A model generated the notes under the pieces. The model did no database searches, had not been told where the DNA came from, and saw only the letters and a program-made list of their open reading frames with translations. The translations under genes were made by a program, and so were the position numbers. Source: Roseibacillus sp. (lineage in GTDB: Bacteria > Verrucomicrobiota > Verrucomicrobiia > Verrucomicrobiales > Akkermansiaceae). From it: a DNA stretch of 64,000 nucleotides. This document shows positions 17,640-26,413 of the stretch, piece by piece. Every line of letters starts with the position of its first letter. Positions within the stretch are counted from its first letter, which is position 1. The DNA lies in NCBI GenBank assembly GCA_029242545.1, contig JAQWTV010000028.1, forward strand, positions 1 through 64,000, read 5' to 3'.

Positions 17640-17726
17640 ACGGAAGCTAAACAGAGCCCCTGCGAAACAACCGGATAACGATTGGGTGCTTGGGAAATAG
17701 TCCTTTTTTATGTAACTTTAAAGCCC

Positions 17727-18611
17727 GTGTCCGATCTCAAGGCCTACCTCCGGGAACAACAGCGTATTGTTGATACCGCGCTGCGTCGTTTCCTCCCCAA
17801 GCCCGCCGTTCGGCCCGCGACCGTCCACCGCGCGATGCGTCATCCCGTATTTGCCGGGGGTAAACGCCTGAGACCCGTTCTTTGTCTGGCCGCGGCAGAA
17901 GCCTGCGGCGGCACCATAGAGGACGCGCTGGCGCCAGCTTGTGCCTCAGAGCTGATTCACACCTACTCTCTGGTTCATGATGATCTTCCCTGCATGGACA
18001 ACGACCACCTGCGCAGGGGCAAACCCACCACTCATGTAGTTTATGGCGAAGGTGTTGCGGTCCTTGCCGGAGATGCAATCTTGACCGAGGCCTTTGCCAT
18101 CATCGCCCAGACTCCGGAATGCAAAAGATACCGGACCCGCGACTACGTTACCGAGCTCGCATTTTGTGCCGACTCCAGGCGCCTGATCGGTGGACAAATC
18201 ATGGACTTGGAAGCCGAGGGCCAGTCTCTTTCCAAGGCACAATTGGCCAGAATTCATGAGGCCAAGACCGCTGCTCTATTAACGTCCTCGCTACGCCTTG
18301 GTGGAATGAGTGCGAACGCAACGCCCCAGCATTTGGCTGCATTGACTGACTTCGGGAAGTCCCTCGGTCTCGCCTTTCAGGTGATCGACGACATTCTTGA
18401 CGTTACCCAGTCAACAGAGACTCTCGGAAAAACCGCTGGCAAGGACGCAAAGGTGGCGAAAGCCACCTACCCGGGAATTCTTGGTCTCGAAAAGAGTAAG
18501 CAGGAAGCTCATCGCCTCACAGGAAAAGCCCTGAAAGCGCTCGAGGCGCTGGGCCCAAATTCGACCCGCCTCGATGAAATCGCCCACCACCTTCTGGACC
18601 GAGACTTCTAA
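17727..18611 (+). CDS. ispA: Polyprenyl (farnesyl) diphosphate synthase, IspA type
   Basis: Condenses isopentenyl diphosphate with allylic diphosphates to give C15 (possibly C20) prenyl diphosphate for quinones and undecaprenyl lipid. The first Asp-rich motif DDLPCMDND and the second DDILD are present, with GGKRLRP near the N-terminus for IPP binding. The GTG at 17727 gives 294 residues, the usual length. An upstream TTG in the same frame (17682) would add unconserved residues. It follows asd on the same strand. Chain length cannot be fixed by eye. Confidence 0.93.
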   Translation: MSDLKAYLREQQRIVDTALRRFLPKPAVRPATVHRAMRHPVFAGGKRLRPVLCLAAAEACGGTIEDALAPACASELIHTYSLVHDDLPCMDNDHLRRGKPTTHVVYGEGVAVLAGDAILTEAFAIIAQTPECKRYRTRDYVTELAFCADSRRLIGGQIMDLEAEGQSLSKAQLARIHEAKTAALLTSSLRLGGMSANATPQHLAALTDFGKSLGLAFQVIDDILDVTQSTETLGKTAGKDAKVAKATYPGILGLEKSKQEAHRLTGKALKALEALGPNSTRLDEIAHHLLDRDF

Positions 18612-18628
18612 TTAAAGTCTCCGCCCGT

Positions 18629-20800
18629 CTAGAATCTGAAGGTCGCATCCGCCTTGAGGGTCAGGTCTGAGCGCTCGAGCCCTAATCCACGGTCTTCCGC
18701 CAGCAGAGACTGATTGAGAACGAGGAAGATTGTCGAGCCCGGGCGATACTCCCAACGGATTCTGGAGTTGAACCCAACCTCCCGGGAAAGACTGTCATAT
18801 TGCACAAGGCTCGACCACCCAAGGTCCGGAGTGAGGTTCCAGTTCAGGCCAAGACTCCCTACGTGGGCATCGAATTCTCCTCCCCCAAGATCCACCCGGT
18901 TATACTGGTAGGTTCCCTTAACCCTAAAATGTCGGTTCGGATTCCACTCGAGCTCTGCCGAGGCCTTTGCCCGCCATCCATCGTAGAACTGCCCCGCTTC
19001 CACCGAGAACTCTCCCCATAACGGGCGCGAACTGGTGGTCTCGTATTCCAGCCGGGCTTTCGTCCAAGAGTAATTGCCGGCGGCCACTGTCACATTCCCA
19101 ATATCAAAGTCTTCCACAGGGCGGTCCACATCATGGGAGACCCGCAGAAATAATTCATCCGTGCTCGCAAAGTCGATATTGAAGGGCACAACCCCGAATC
19201 GGGCCGAATCTAATCCTCCGGAGGTCAGGGAAGTGACTTGAAAATCCGCCCCCCTCGCCAGCTGCCGGTACCACCCTGTGCCTCCTGGCCGATGCTTTCG
19301 GCGCAACAGGCCTGAGACGGTGCGAACCCCGGTGCGCTGAACGAACCCCAGTGCCGGATCGAAATCTGATCCGATCTCCATGTAACTCAGGGTCCCGTCC
19401 CATCGGTCGTTAGGATAAGAAACTTGGGCCCCAAAGGCATAATCCGTTCCGTGTCCGCCCCCGGCTGCTTCGGCGTAATTTCCGAGGGCATAGAAATTCG
19501 CCTCCAGGATCTTGTCCCTGAGAAATTCGTTAGTCCGGTATGCGAAGTCCATCCCCCCCACATAATTATCCAGCTCGGAAGCAGGATTGCCACCAGTAGC
19601 AATCACTCCCACCCGGGATTGGGCAAATACCTGCTTGGTGACTCGGGCCGCAAATACATTTTGCTCTCCCAGTCCGGATGAGCCATCCAGCCGGGCGTGG
19701 GTTAGCCCGACATCATAATCCCCAAGTCTTCCCGCTAGCTTAGTAGCCAGTTGAATCGGCATGATCTGGCCATCTGCCAACCCGATTCTCCTCGTGAAAT
19801 AAGGAAGGAAGGTAGGACCTCGGCTTTTCCTCTGCATCCCAGGCCCAAAATCATAGATTCCACTATCCTCGAGGAAGAAGTCCCGCTTCTCGGGAAAGAA
19901 CAGAGGGAACCGGCTGAAGTTGACAACCCTCTGGTCGACCTCTGTCTCCGCAAAATCAGTATTGTAGCTGAGAGTTGCGGAAAAGTTCGGCGTCAGGCGG
20001 TATCGTATATTTGCCCCCGCATCACCTCCGAGGCTATTGCCCTCACTCCCTCCACTGCCGTAGCGGCCCACCGCATAGGGCGAGAGCTCCAGCCCGAGAC
20101 CCTGACGCATGCCCCCGAGGCCCGTAATGTCCCCAGCCTCAACCGCATTGTGGGATCTGATTTCGTCTTTCCAACCGGTCCAGCGAGTAGATTCGTTTTT
20201 CCTACGGATCCGCCGGGACATGTTGAAGCCCCAAACGGTCCCCTCGGGGTCGAAGCTCAGGGTTTTGAACGGCACTGCCATCTCGACGAACCAACCCTCG
20301 TTCGTGATCGTCGCCTTCGAAGTCCAGATGCCATCCCATGAAAAGTTTCTTCCCGTGTTATTGGTGATCAGGGCGTCACTCTGCGCCCCGGTCGGGTTCA
20401 CCGCAAAGACGTAGCCATTGCGTTGATCGTGGTAGGTATCAAAGAAGAGGTAGACGAAATCTGAACCCGTATACATCCGGTCCCTGACCATGGAGCGGGC
20501 CATCACTCCACCAGGTTCAGAATCATAGCACCAAACCGCCACGTAAAGGTGGTCGCGATCATAGGCGATTGCAAACTCAGTCCGCTCTGTAGCAGGCGTT
20601 CCCCGGCCGGGATCATATTGCCGGAATCCTCCTCCTTTTGCTGCCCGCTGCCAGGCCTCTTCATTCAAGAGCCCGTCCACTTTCATGCTCTCCCCGGGCT
20701 TGAGTCTCAGGGCCGCTATGCTGGGCTTTTGTTCGGCAGAAGCGCCGACCAGCGACCCTAGCCAGAAACAGACTGCCAAATAGTAGAATCCTCTCCTCAT
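18629..20800 (-). CDS. Exported DUF5916/CBM9-like outer-membrane protein
   Basis: A 723-residue exported protein. ATG at 20800 follows AAAGGA and gives a signal peptide MRRGFYYLAVCFWLGSLVGA. Residues ~30-240 resemble a CBM9-like sugar-binding sandwich (LKPGESMKVDGLLNEEAWQR; FAIAYDRDHLYVAVWCYD). The middle and end match the DUF5916 pattern (FPLFFPEKRDFFLEDSGIYD) with alternating strands ending in LTLKADATFRF, a terminal Phe typical of outer-membrane barrels. The function is unknown; surface sugar binding is inference. The open frame continues upstream to 21184, antisense to the next gene, and is not used. Confidence 0.8.
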   Translation of the reverse strand: MRRGFYYLAVCFWLGSLVGASAEQKPSIAALRLKPGESMKVDGLLNEEAWQRAAKGGGFRQYDPGRGTPATERTEFAIAYDRDHLYVAVWCYDSEPGGVMARSMVRDRMYTGSDFVYLFFDTYHDQRNGYVFAVNPTGAQSDALITNNTGRNFSWDGIWTSKATITNEGWFVEMAVPFKTLSFDPEGTVWGFNMSRRIRRKNESTRWTGWKDEIRSHNAVEAGDITGLGGMRQGLGLELSPYAVGRYGSGGSEGNSLGGDAGANIRYRLTPNFSATLSYNTDFAETEVDQRVVNFSRFPLFFPEKRDFFLEDSGIYDFGPGMQRKSRGPTFLPYFTRRIGLADGQIMPIQLATKLAGRLGDYDVGLTHARLDGSSGLGEQNVFAARVTKQVFAQSRVGVIATGGNPASELDNYVGGMDFAYRTNEFLRDKILEANFYALGNYAEAAGGGHGTDYAFGAQVSYPNDRWDGTLSYMEIGSDFDPALGFVQRTGVRTVSGLLRRKHRPGGTGWYRQLARGADFQVTSLTSGGLDSARFGVVPFNIDFASTDELFLRVSHDVDRPVEDFDIGNVTVAAGNYSWTKARLEYETTSSRPLWGEFSVEAGQFYDGWRAKASAELEWNPNRHFRVKGTYQYNRVDLGGGEFDAHVGSLGLNWNLTPDLGWSSLVQYDSLSREVGFNSRIRWEYRPGSTIFLVLNQSLLAEDRGLGLERSDLTLKADATFRF

Positions 20801-20987
20801 TCCTTTGCCAGCAGGATCGGATCCGTGCTCGCCGAGAACACAACCCAGTCCAAGGAGATCGTCAAGGCCCGGCACCCAAACAGAGCAATTCCTCCCCCGC
20901 TGCTGCCGGGGTCCACTACCAAGGACAGAATATTCAAGCCCGATAGTACTTTCCCCCCTCTCGGTCCCAGTCCAAGCTCTCTTCACC

Positions 20988-21563
20988 ATGAAACCTGTCC
21001 ACGCCCTTTTCACTGCCCTCGCGGTCAGCAGCCTTGTTCCCGCCATAGCTGAGGAGAAGAAAACCCCGGCCAAGAAAGCTCCCGCCGAGGAATCATCAGC
21101 CAAAAAACCGGTGGTGAAGCCAGTGGATGGCGGCGCAGTGGAGAAGAAGTTCATTGGCAAATGGGCCCCCGACCCCAAGGCCATGATGAACGAGCTTCAG
21201 AAAGTGCTCGGGGACGACCCCGCGGCTGCCGCAGCACACCCTCTTATTGAGGCCATGATGCAGAATATGGCCGTGAGCGTTGAGAAAGGAGCAGTTACAA
21301 TTCACGCCATGGGGGAAAAGCAGACAGCGACCTACACCATCACAAAGGTAGATAATGCCGCGAACAAGCTCACCCTGCAAATCACGGATGATGAGGGAGA
21401 AGGCGAAGGGTCAGCCACTATCGCGGAAAAGAAGGAGGGCGGCAAAACCCTCACTTTGGAAAAAGATGGCGAAAAGTTTATTCTAAACAGCATCACTGCC
21501 TCGGAATTCGAGAAGCGAAAAAACGCCGCGGCACAAGCTCCCCTGTTTCCCGGCCTCGAGTAA
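20988..21563 (+). CDS. Small exported lysine/alanine-rich protein
   Basis: A 191-residue exported protein of unknown function. ATG at 20988 gives a signal peptide MKPVHALFTALAVSSLVPAI ending near IAEE. A Lys/Ala/Pro linker (~25-50) is followed by a compact domain (KKFIGKWAPDPKAMMNELQK ... GAVTIHAMGEKQTATYTITK ... GKTLTLEKDGEKFILNSI) that looks like a small beta-barrel similar to lipocalin- or DUF-type folds. The frame is open upstream to 20805, but no signal precedes that. It is divergent from the gene at 18629 (187-base gap) and convergent with the next gene (8-base gap). Confidence 0.75.
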   Translation: MKPVHALFTALAVSSLVPAIAEEKKTPAKKAPAEESSAKKPVVKPVDGGAVEKKFIGKWAPDPKAMMNELQKVLGDDPAAAAAHPLIEAMMQNMAVSVEKGAVTIHAMGEKQTATYTITKVDNAANKLTLQITDDEGEGEGSATIAEKKEGGKTLTLEKDGEKFILNSITASEFEKRKNAAAQAPLFPGLE

Positions 21564-21571
21564 GCCCTTGC

Positions 21572-22840
21572 TCAATTCCTTGGGCGTTCTCCGAGACAGA
21601 GAAGCTTTTCTTTCCTCTCGTCACCCTCGAATGTTGCGATCCGGACGTATACACGGCCCCCGCAAAAGACGGGAGTGGCAAAGACCTGGTCTCCGATCTT
21701 AGCCTTGTGTGAAATCTCAAATTTTCCGGGATCCGTATTGAACTTGAAGTAGTCTCCGTTCTCGTTGATCACGTGGATCTCGTCTCCTACGAGAACTGGT
21801 GAGCTTGAAAAGGTGCCGCCTAAAACGCCTTTCCACTTTCGTTGACCGGTCCGGCAATCCCAGCACATCGCCGCGCCCCCATCCATCACTGCATAGAGGT
21901 GCCCTTTGGCAACCAACATGGAAGGCACATAGACCCGGCTGATATTTCGCCAAACGACCTTACCCGAACCATTAGCCTCCACCGCTTGAACATGGTTCTT
22001 TGGCCATCCCCCACTGATAAATATGCGCTCCCCGTCCGTCACTGGTGAGGTAACTGTTTCCTGAGTTGAGCCCTTGGCTTCCCAGAGCAACTTCCCCGTC
22101 ATTGGGTCAAGACTGATGACCTTCTCACATCCGGAAATCACCAGCTGGTCCCGGCCATTGATCTCCTGCACGATGGGAGGCGTATAATTCGGAATTTTCG
22201 GGCGATCCACCTTCCACACTATCTTTCCGGTCCTACGGTCGAGTCCGAGGATTGCCCCAGCTTTTTTGTTATCCGCACACACCAGCAGGAGAGAGCGGTA
22301 GACCATGGGGGATGCTCCGTATCCCTGGTGAACCGTGTAACCTGTAAGACGGGTAGTCCAGACCTTCTCTCCCTTGAGGTTAAGAGCGGTTGCATACGCG
22401 GCCCCATCATTCACAAAGGTGACGTACAGCTTTTCGCCATCATGAGCCGGAGAGTTATTGGCATGGGTCGCTTTACGGTTGATTCGGTCCGGAAAATTCC
22501 CCGAGTGAATCACAGTCGTCCAAGCCGGATCGCCAGTCCCGCGATCATACGCCAAAAGAGACTGGGTCTGTTTACCCTCGTCCGCAGTGACGAGATAAAT
22601 GCGCTCCCCCACGACGATGGGGGAGCCATGCCCCCGGCCCGGCACCAGAACTTCCCAGATGGTGTGCTTCCCAGGATTAAGGGCGACAGGTAGCTCCTGT
22701 AAAGGGTCCGCATGACCATTGCGGTTGGGGCCCCGCCAAGCAGGCCAGTCGTTTTTCCCGGCAGCATCAGGGTTCCCATAGCAAGAGAGACTAGTCCCTG
22801 CGATCAAAGCCAAGGCGCAGAGGAGGGTGGAAAATTTCAT
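21572..22840 (-). CDS. Exported PQQ-like beta-propeller protein
   Basis: A 422-residue periplasmic or surface protein with repeated beta-propeller blades of the PQQ/YncE type. ATG at 22840 gives a signal peptide MKFSTLLCALALIAGTSLSC. WPAWRGPNRNG at the mature N-terminus is typical of this group. Blades repeat GxxYxVTADEGKQ ... LLAYDRGTG, LNLKGEKVWTTRL and LDRRTGKIVWKVD. The AxDxxTGxxxW blade signature recurs, but dehydrogenase active-site residues were not identified, so enzymatic activity is not claimed. In Verrucomicrobiota and Planctomycetota such proteins are common and mostly uncharacterised. Confidence 0.85.
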   Translation of the reverse strand: MKFSTLLCALALIAGTSLSCYGNPDAAGKNDWPAWRGPNRNGHADPLQELPVALNPGKHTIWEVLVPGRGHGSPIVVGERIYLVTADEGKQTQSLLAYDRGTGDPAWTTVIHSGNFPDRINRKATHANNSPAHDGEKLYVTFVNDGAAYATALNLKGEKVWTTRLTGYTVHQGYGASPMVYRSLLLVCADNKKAGAILGLDRRTGKIVWKVDRPKIPNYTPPIVQEINGRDQLVISGCEKVISLDPMTGKLLWEAKGSTQETVTSPVTDGERIFISGGWPKNHVQAVEANGSGKVVWRNISRVYVPSMLVAKGHLYAVMDGGAAMCWDCRTGQRKWKGVLGGTFSSSPVLVGDEIHVINENGDYFKFNTDPGKFEISHKAKIGDQVFATPVFCGGRVYVRIATFEGDERKEKLLCLGERPRN

Positions 22841-23044
22841 GGTCAGGGAGTCTGGTGTGGTAGATCGGGAGACACCAGCAAAAGCAACCTGAGGCTCCGC
22901 GAGGAAGTAAGCCAGCAGAGCATATTTAGTTTCCCCATTACTACCTACCCACTCAGATCTCCTGCTCTTCCAGCAACTCTGCTCCACCACTTCGCCAGAC
23001 GATTTTTATTTCTCCCGTCCCTGAACGGGTGCACCGTCTTGCTC

Positions 23045-23695
23045 ATGACCAAGCTTAGGCGCTATATCCTGGCCGGCCTGTTAACAATTATCCCCCTGTG
23101 GATCACGTGGCTGGTGCTCCGCTTCCTCTTCCAGCTTCTGGCTCAGGCAGGAGAGCCTTCCATCACATGGATCGCGGGCAAATTGCCCGATTCCCTCCAG
23201 GGCCTCATCGAGAGCCCTATCTTCACAAACCTCTTTTCCATTCTTCTCGTCGTGCTGGCCCTCTATGGGATCGGCCGCCTGACAACCATCGTAGTGGGCC
23301 GCCGAGTTCTTAGTTTCTTTGAGGCCGTTCTTGCCAAGATTCCTCTCGTAAACGTGATTTATGGAGCGGTAAAAAAATTAGTGACGGTCCTACAGGAAAA
23401 ACCGGGTGGAGGCTTACAGAGAGTTGTGCTCATCGACTTTCCCTCACCCGAAATGAAAACTGTGGGACTGGTGACTCGCGTTCTAAAAGATACCAACACC
23501 GGACGAGACCTCGCTGCGGTCTATGTCCCTACTACCCCAAATCCCACCTCAGGCTATCTTGAGATCGTTCCCTTGGAGCGAGTCACATCCACCGAATGGA
23601 CCCTCGACGAAGCGATGGCATTTATCATGTCAGGAGGCGCGGTTGCGCCAGATACCATGAACTACGACGAGCAGCCCGAAATCGCAGACAAATAA
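23045..23695 (+). CDS. DUF502 family membrane protein
   Basis: A 216-residue inner-membrane protein of the DUF502 family, whose function is unknown. The N-terminal helix (YILAGLLTIIPLWITWLVLR) and a second helix (FSILLVVLALYGIGRLTTIV) are followed by the conserved IPLVNVIYGAVKKLV and a soluble domain with VVLIDFPSPEMKTVGLVTR and VPTTPNPTSGYLEIVP. These match the family pattern closely. ATG at 23045 is chosen over the upstream in-frame start at 22712, which would run antisense through the preceding gene. No operon partner is obvious. Confidence 0.9.
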   Translation: MTKLRRYILAGLLTIIPLWITWLVLRFLFQLLAQAGEPSITWIAGKLPDSLQGLIESPIFTNLFSILLVVLALYGIGRLTTIVVGRRVLSFFEAVLAKIPLVNVIYGAVKKLVTVLQEKPGGGLQRVVLIDFPSPEMKTVGLVTRVLKDTNTGRDLAAVYVPTTPNPTSGYLEIVPLERVTSTEWTLDEAMAFIMSGGAVAPDTMNYDEQPEIADK

Positions 23696-23902
23696 AGCGC
23701 GAATCCGGACACGCACCCCTCAGATTAGGGTCCCCAAGACAATCTTTTCCTCCTGCTCTTGCAGGGCTTATGCCGCCTTGCTTAAATAGCGGTCAATCTT
23801 AAGCAATTGCCCCTCGCGGTGTTATGGATAGTCTACCTCCTCCGACCGTGAGCAAGGCAGATCCATTGAGCCAGGATAAGAAATGCGATCTTTCCACTTC
23901 CC

Positions 23903-24568
23903 ATGACGCCCAGTCCTTCTGATATCTCCCGAGCCTCCGTAAAGCTCTCCAAAGGACTGGCTATCGGGTATCGCTCCATAATCGCGACAGTTACCGAAGA
24001 CATTCCGCTAGAGAATGGCACGCACTATCTTCTCGCCCGGAACGGGCGGGGTAAGACCACCCTTCTGAAAACGTTGGCGGGTCTTCTCAACCAGCGGTCC
24101 GGTCAATACACCACTCATGGCCGCTGCCAATTCATCGGCGATGAGTTTTATTTCGACCGAGAATTGAAATCAAAAGCCATTTTCAAAGCCCTCATCCCTG
24201 AGGCACACCGCCAAGTCGCGCTTCAACTAGCTGATCAGCTCGAACTCGATACCAACAAGGATGTCGGCAAACTTTCATTCGGAAACCGGAAGAAGGTGGG
24301 CCTTATTGTTGCGGAATTCCGAGTCTTAAAGGAAAGCCCCAATATCGTGTTCTACGACGAGCCTTTCACAGGCCTTGATACCCCGGCACGGGAAACCATC
24401 GCCGAGCACTGGCTCTCAACCAGCGAGTATACTCTTCGTATTGTATCATGTCACCCTGACTTCGACTCTATGGCCATGCCAAGTGCGCTCCTTATCAGTG
24501 ATGCCCAAATTTTCCGGGGGGGCGATGGCAACCTCACATGGGCAGACTTCAAAAAGTGTCTCAGCTGA
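23903..24568 (+). CDS. ABC transporter ATP-binding protein
   Basis: ATPase of an ABC-2-like transporter. Walker A is variant, ARNGRGKT (45-52), with Lys51 conserved. The signature LSFGNRKK (124-131) replaces the usual LSGGQ. Walker B NIVFYDE (147-153) with catalytic Glu153, the D-loop GLD and the H-loop His184 are present, so it is likely active. A clear Q-loop Gln was not found; FIGDEFYFDREL sits at that place. Length (221 aa) is normal. It is the first of three genes spaced by 21 bases each and likely cotranscribed. Confidence 0.88.
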   Translation: MTPSPSDISRASVKLSKGLAIGYRSIIATVTEDIPLENGTHYLLARNGRGKTTLLKTLAGLLNQRSGQYTTHGRCQFIGDEFYFDRELKSKAIFKALIPEAHRQVALQLADQLELDTNKDVGKLSFGNRKKVGLIVAEFRVLKESPNIVFYDEPFTGLDTPARETIAEHWLSTSEYTLRIVSCHPDFDSMAMPSALLISDAQIFRGGDGNLTWADFKKCLS

Positions 24569-24589
24569 CTTCTCACACCCCCGTTGCCG

Positions 24590-25366
24590 ATGACTTCCCT
24601 TTTCCGACTTACGATCGCCACCATGCTCGCCCGGAAGATGTGGGTAGTGGTGCTACTCGCATCAATTATTACGCCCATCATTTTTCCCCTCTTCACACCC
24701 TACGAGACCAATACCGCGCTCCTGGAGCCCGCCCGGGCTCAGACCGCGTGGACCTGCACTTGGATAGTTGCAATTCTATGGACTCTCTCTCAGGCAGCTC
24801 GTTTCGGAGAGAGTAATTCCAACAGCGGAATGGGGTCCTATTTTCGCTCACAAGGCGTTGGTTCGCTGCGGCAGATCTTTGCGCTCTGGAGCGCTGTCAT
24901 GCTGTCCCTCCTTCCCGTGGTCCTGATTTCGGTGGGAGTATGTCTGATCTTTGCTATGCCTGCCGACCCCAAGGAAGCTTCCATGTGGGTTTGGACCAAT
25001 CTGCAATTCGCGACTCTTCTCCTCCTCGCAATTGGCCCCCTCGCTCTCCTCGGCGTCGGGGCCTCAAGCCGGTTTGGAGCTCTTATAGGCTACGTCGTTC
25101 CCACCGGGCTGTGCCTTTATGGGCTCTACGGGGTGACGTATCTCGGGATGACCATTCGCCTGCGGGACGACAACAAGATCCTCGAATGGCTCTACGCCCT
25201 CTCTCCCCAATATCATCTTGCAGATCTGACCCCTCGCCTGATCTTCAAGATGGGCCACCTGCCTTGGCCTGAATTTTCCGGATTTCTCCTCTACTTTCTC
25301 ACCATAACGGTCGTGACAAGCTCTTTTGCAACGCTGCTCTTCCGCACCGACCCGATTGGCAATTGA
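24590..25366 (+). CDS. ABC-2-type permease
   Basis: A 258-residue integral membrane partner of the preceding ATPase. About six transmembrane segments are visible, for example MWVVVLLASIITPIIFPLF, AVMLSLLPVVLISVGVCLIF, LQFATLLLLAIGPLALLGVG and FSGFLLYFLTITVVTSSFAT. ATG at 24590 is preferred over the TTG at 24584. It resembles the small permeases of ABC-2/CcmB-like exporters, though no substrate-specific motif is seen. It sits between the ATPase and the His-rich gene. Confidence 0.82.
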   Translation: MTSLFRLTIATMLARKMWVVVLLASIITPIIFPLFTPYETNTALLEPARAQTAWTCTWIVAILWTLSQAARFGESNSNSGMGSYFRSQGVGSLRQIFALWSAVMLSLLPVVLISVGVCLIFAMPADPKEASMWVWTNLQFATLLLLAIGPLALLGVGASSRFGALIGYVVPTGLCLYGLYGVTYLGMTIRLRDDNKILEWLYALSPQYHLADLTPRLIFKMGHLPWPEFSGFLLYFLTITVVTSSFATLLFRTDPIGN

Positions 25367-25387
25367 CCTTCCTCACAGTCACCAGCA

Positions 25388-26404
25388 ATGGCCTGCTTCA
25401 ATATCTATTTCCTCCAGATAGCCCTCTTGACCACCGGACTAGTAGCATGGGGGCTTCAGACCAACAGGCTCTTGCAGGGTGGGCAATTCATCAAAGGGCA
25501 CAATCCCTTGCACCTAAAACAAAGCCCTTTCGGCCGCACCCTTTCACTCGCCATGCGCGGTCCAGTCGACGTCTACTGGCACCGGGGAGAACCACATGAG
25601 CACCCCCCCGGAGAGGAGCATTCTCACGACCATGCTCACGGCCACTCCCATGACCATGATCATGGTGGTGAAGCGGGAGTGAAGGCCGGGGAAGACGCTG
25701 ACCTAGATTATCTTGCCCGCCTGCTTGAAGATGATGGCAGCGATCATGACCAGGCCCCTCCCCCAGCGGACGCCACAAAAGGGTTTACAGGTATCCGCCC
25801 CCTCATGCTCGATAAGATTGAGGCCATGCGAACTGCCTACAACTCGAGGACGAATCGGACCGCCGAATCCCCTCGCCACAAGGCTTACATCATGGGCGAG
25901 ACGGAGAAGAGGCTTGCCGTTGGCTACGAAATGGATCCCCGGAATCCTTCGGCTTACGGGGCCTACTTTCTTTTCAAAAGCGAAGCCCTCGCAAGAGTGG
26001 AGGGGCAAGCTGGAGAGGGAATGGTCATCCGGAACCGTCGGAGTGAGGCGAGCCGCTTGGCCAACCGCACCCAACACTACTGCTGGAACTTTCCCACAGA
26101 GGCGCCAGCAATGATTACCGGGGCCTCGGCCGCCCACGACTGCCTGCAGATGCTCTCGGAAGATCCCGATCCGGACCGAAATCTTGTTCGCTTCTATCTC
26201 AGGCGCCTGGAGCTCATGCTGGAGAACTACGAAGCCATCCGCAGGGAGATGATCAACAATCGCAGCTGGCAACTCTTTCCGGCTCCCAGAAGGTCCGAAA
26301 TGGAAAAAACCCACTCCTTGATCAAAGCCCTCAGGCAAGCAGATATTCAATACTGGAGCAAACGGCTCACTCAAACGAGTAGACCTCTACGCTCGGGCAG
26401 CTGA
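25388..26404 (+). CDS. Membrane-anchored histidine-rich protein with helical C-domain
   Basis: A 338-residue protein of unknown function. An N-terminal hydrophobic helix (YFLQIALLTTGLVAWGL) is followed by a linker with 11 His in 28 residues (65-92; EEHSHDHAHGHSHDHDHGG), the kind of cluster that binds zinc, nickel or cobalt in transporters and metallochaperones. The rest is helical, with a TPR-like part (ETEKRLAVGYEMDPRNPSAY ... FLFKSEALARVEG) and an Arg/Glu-rich tail. It is the third gene of the ABC cluster, 21 bases after the permease. A role as metal sensor or accessory subunit is inference. Confidence 0.72.
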   Translation: MACFNIYFLQIALLTTGLVAWGLQTNRLLQGGQFIKGHNPLHLKQSPFGRTLSLAMRGPVDVYWHRGEPHEHPPGEEHSHDHAHGHSHDHDHGGEAGVKAGEDADLDYLARLLEDDGSDHDQAPPPADATKGFTGIRPLMLDKIEAMRTAYNSRTNRTAESPRHKAYIMGETEKRLAVGYEMDPRNPSAYGAYFLFKSEALARVEGQAGEGMVIRNRRSEASRLANRTQHYCWNFPTEAPAMITGASAAHDCLQMLSEDPDPDRNLVRFYLRRLELMLENYEAIRREMINNRSWQLFPAPRRSEMEKTHSLIKALRQADIQYWSKRLTQTSRPLRSGS

Positions 26405-26413
26405 AGCGGCACT

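Noticed and set aside
20801-21184. N-terminal extension of the DUF5916 protein frame
   Set aside because: The extension is antisense to the start of the exported protein at 20988. The internal ATG at 20800 gives a proper signal peptide and a nearby AAAGGA.
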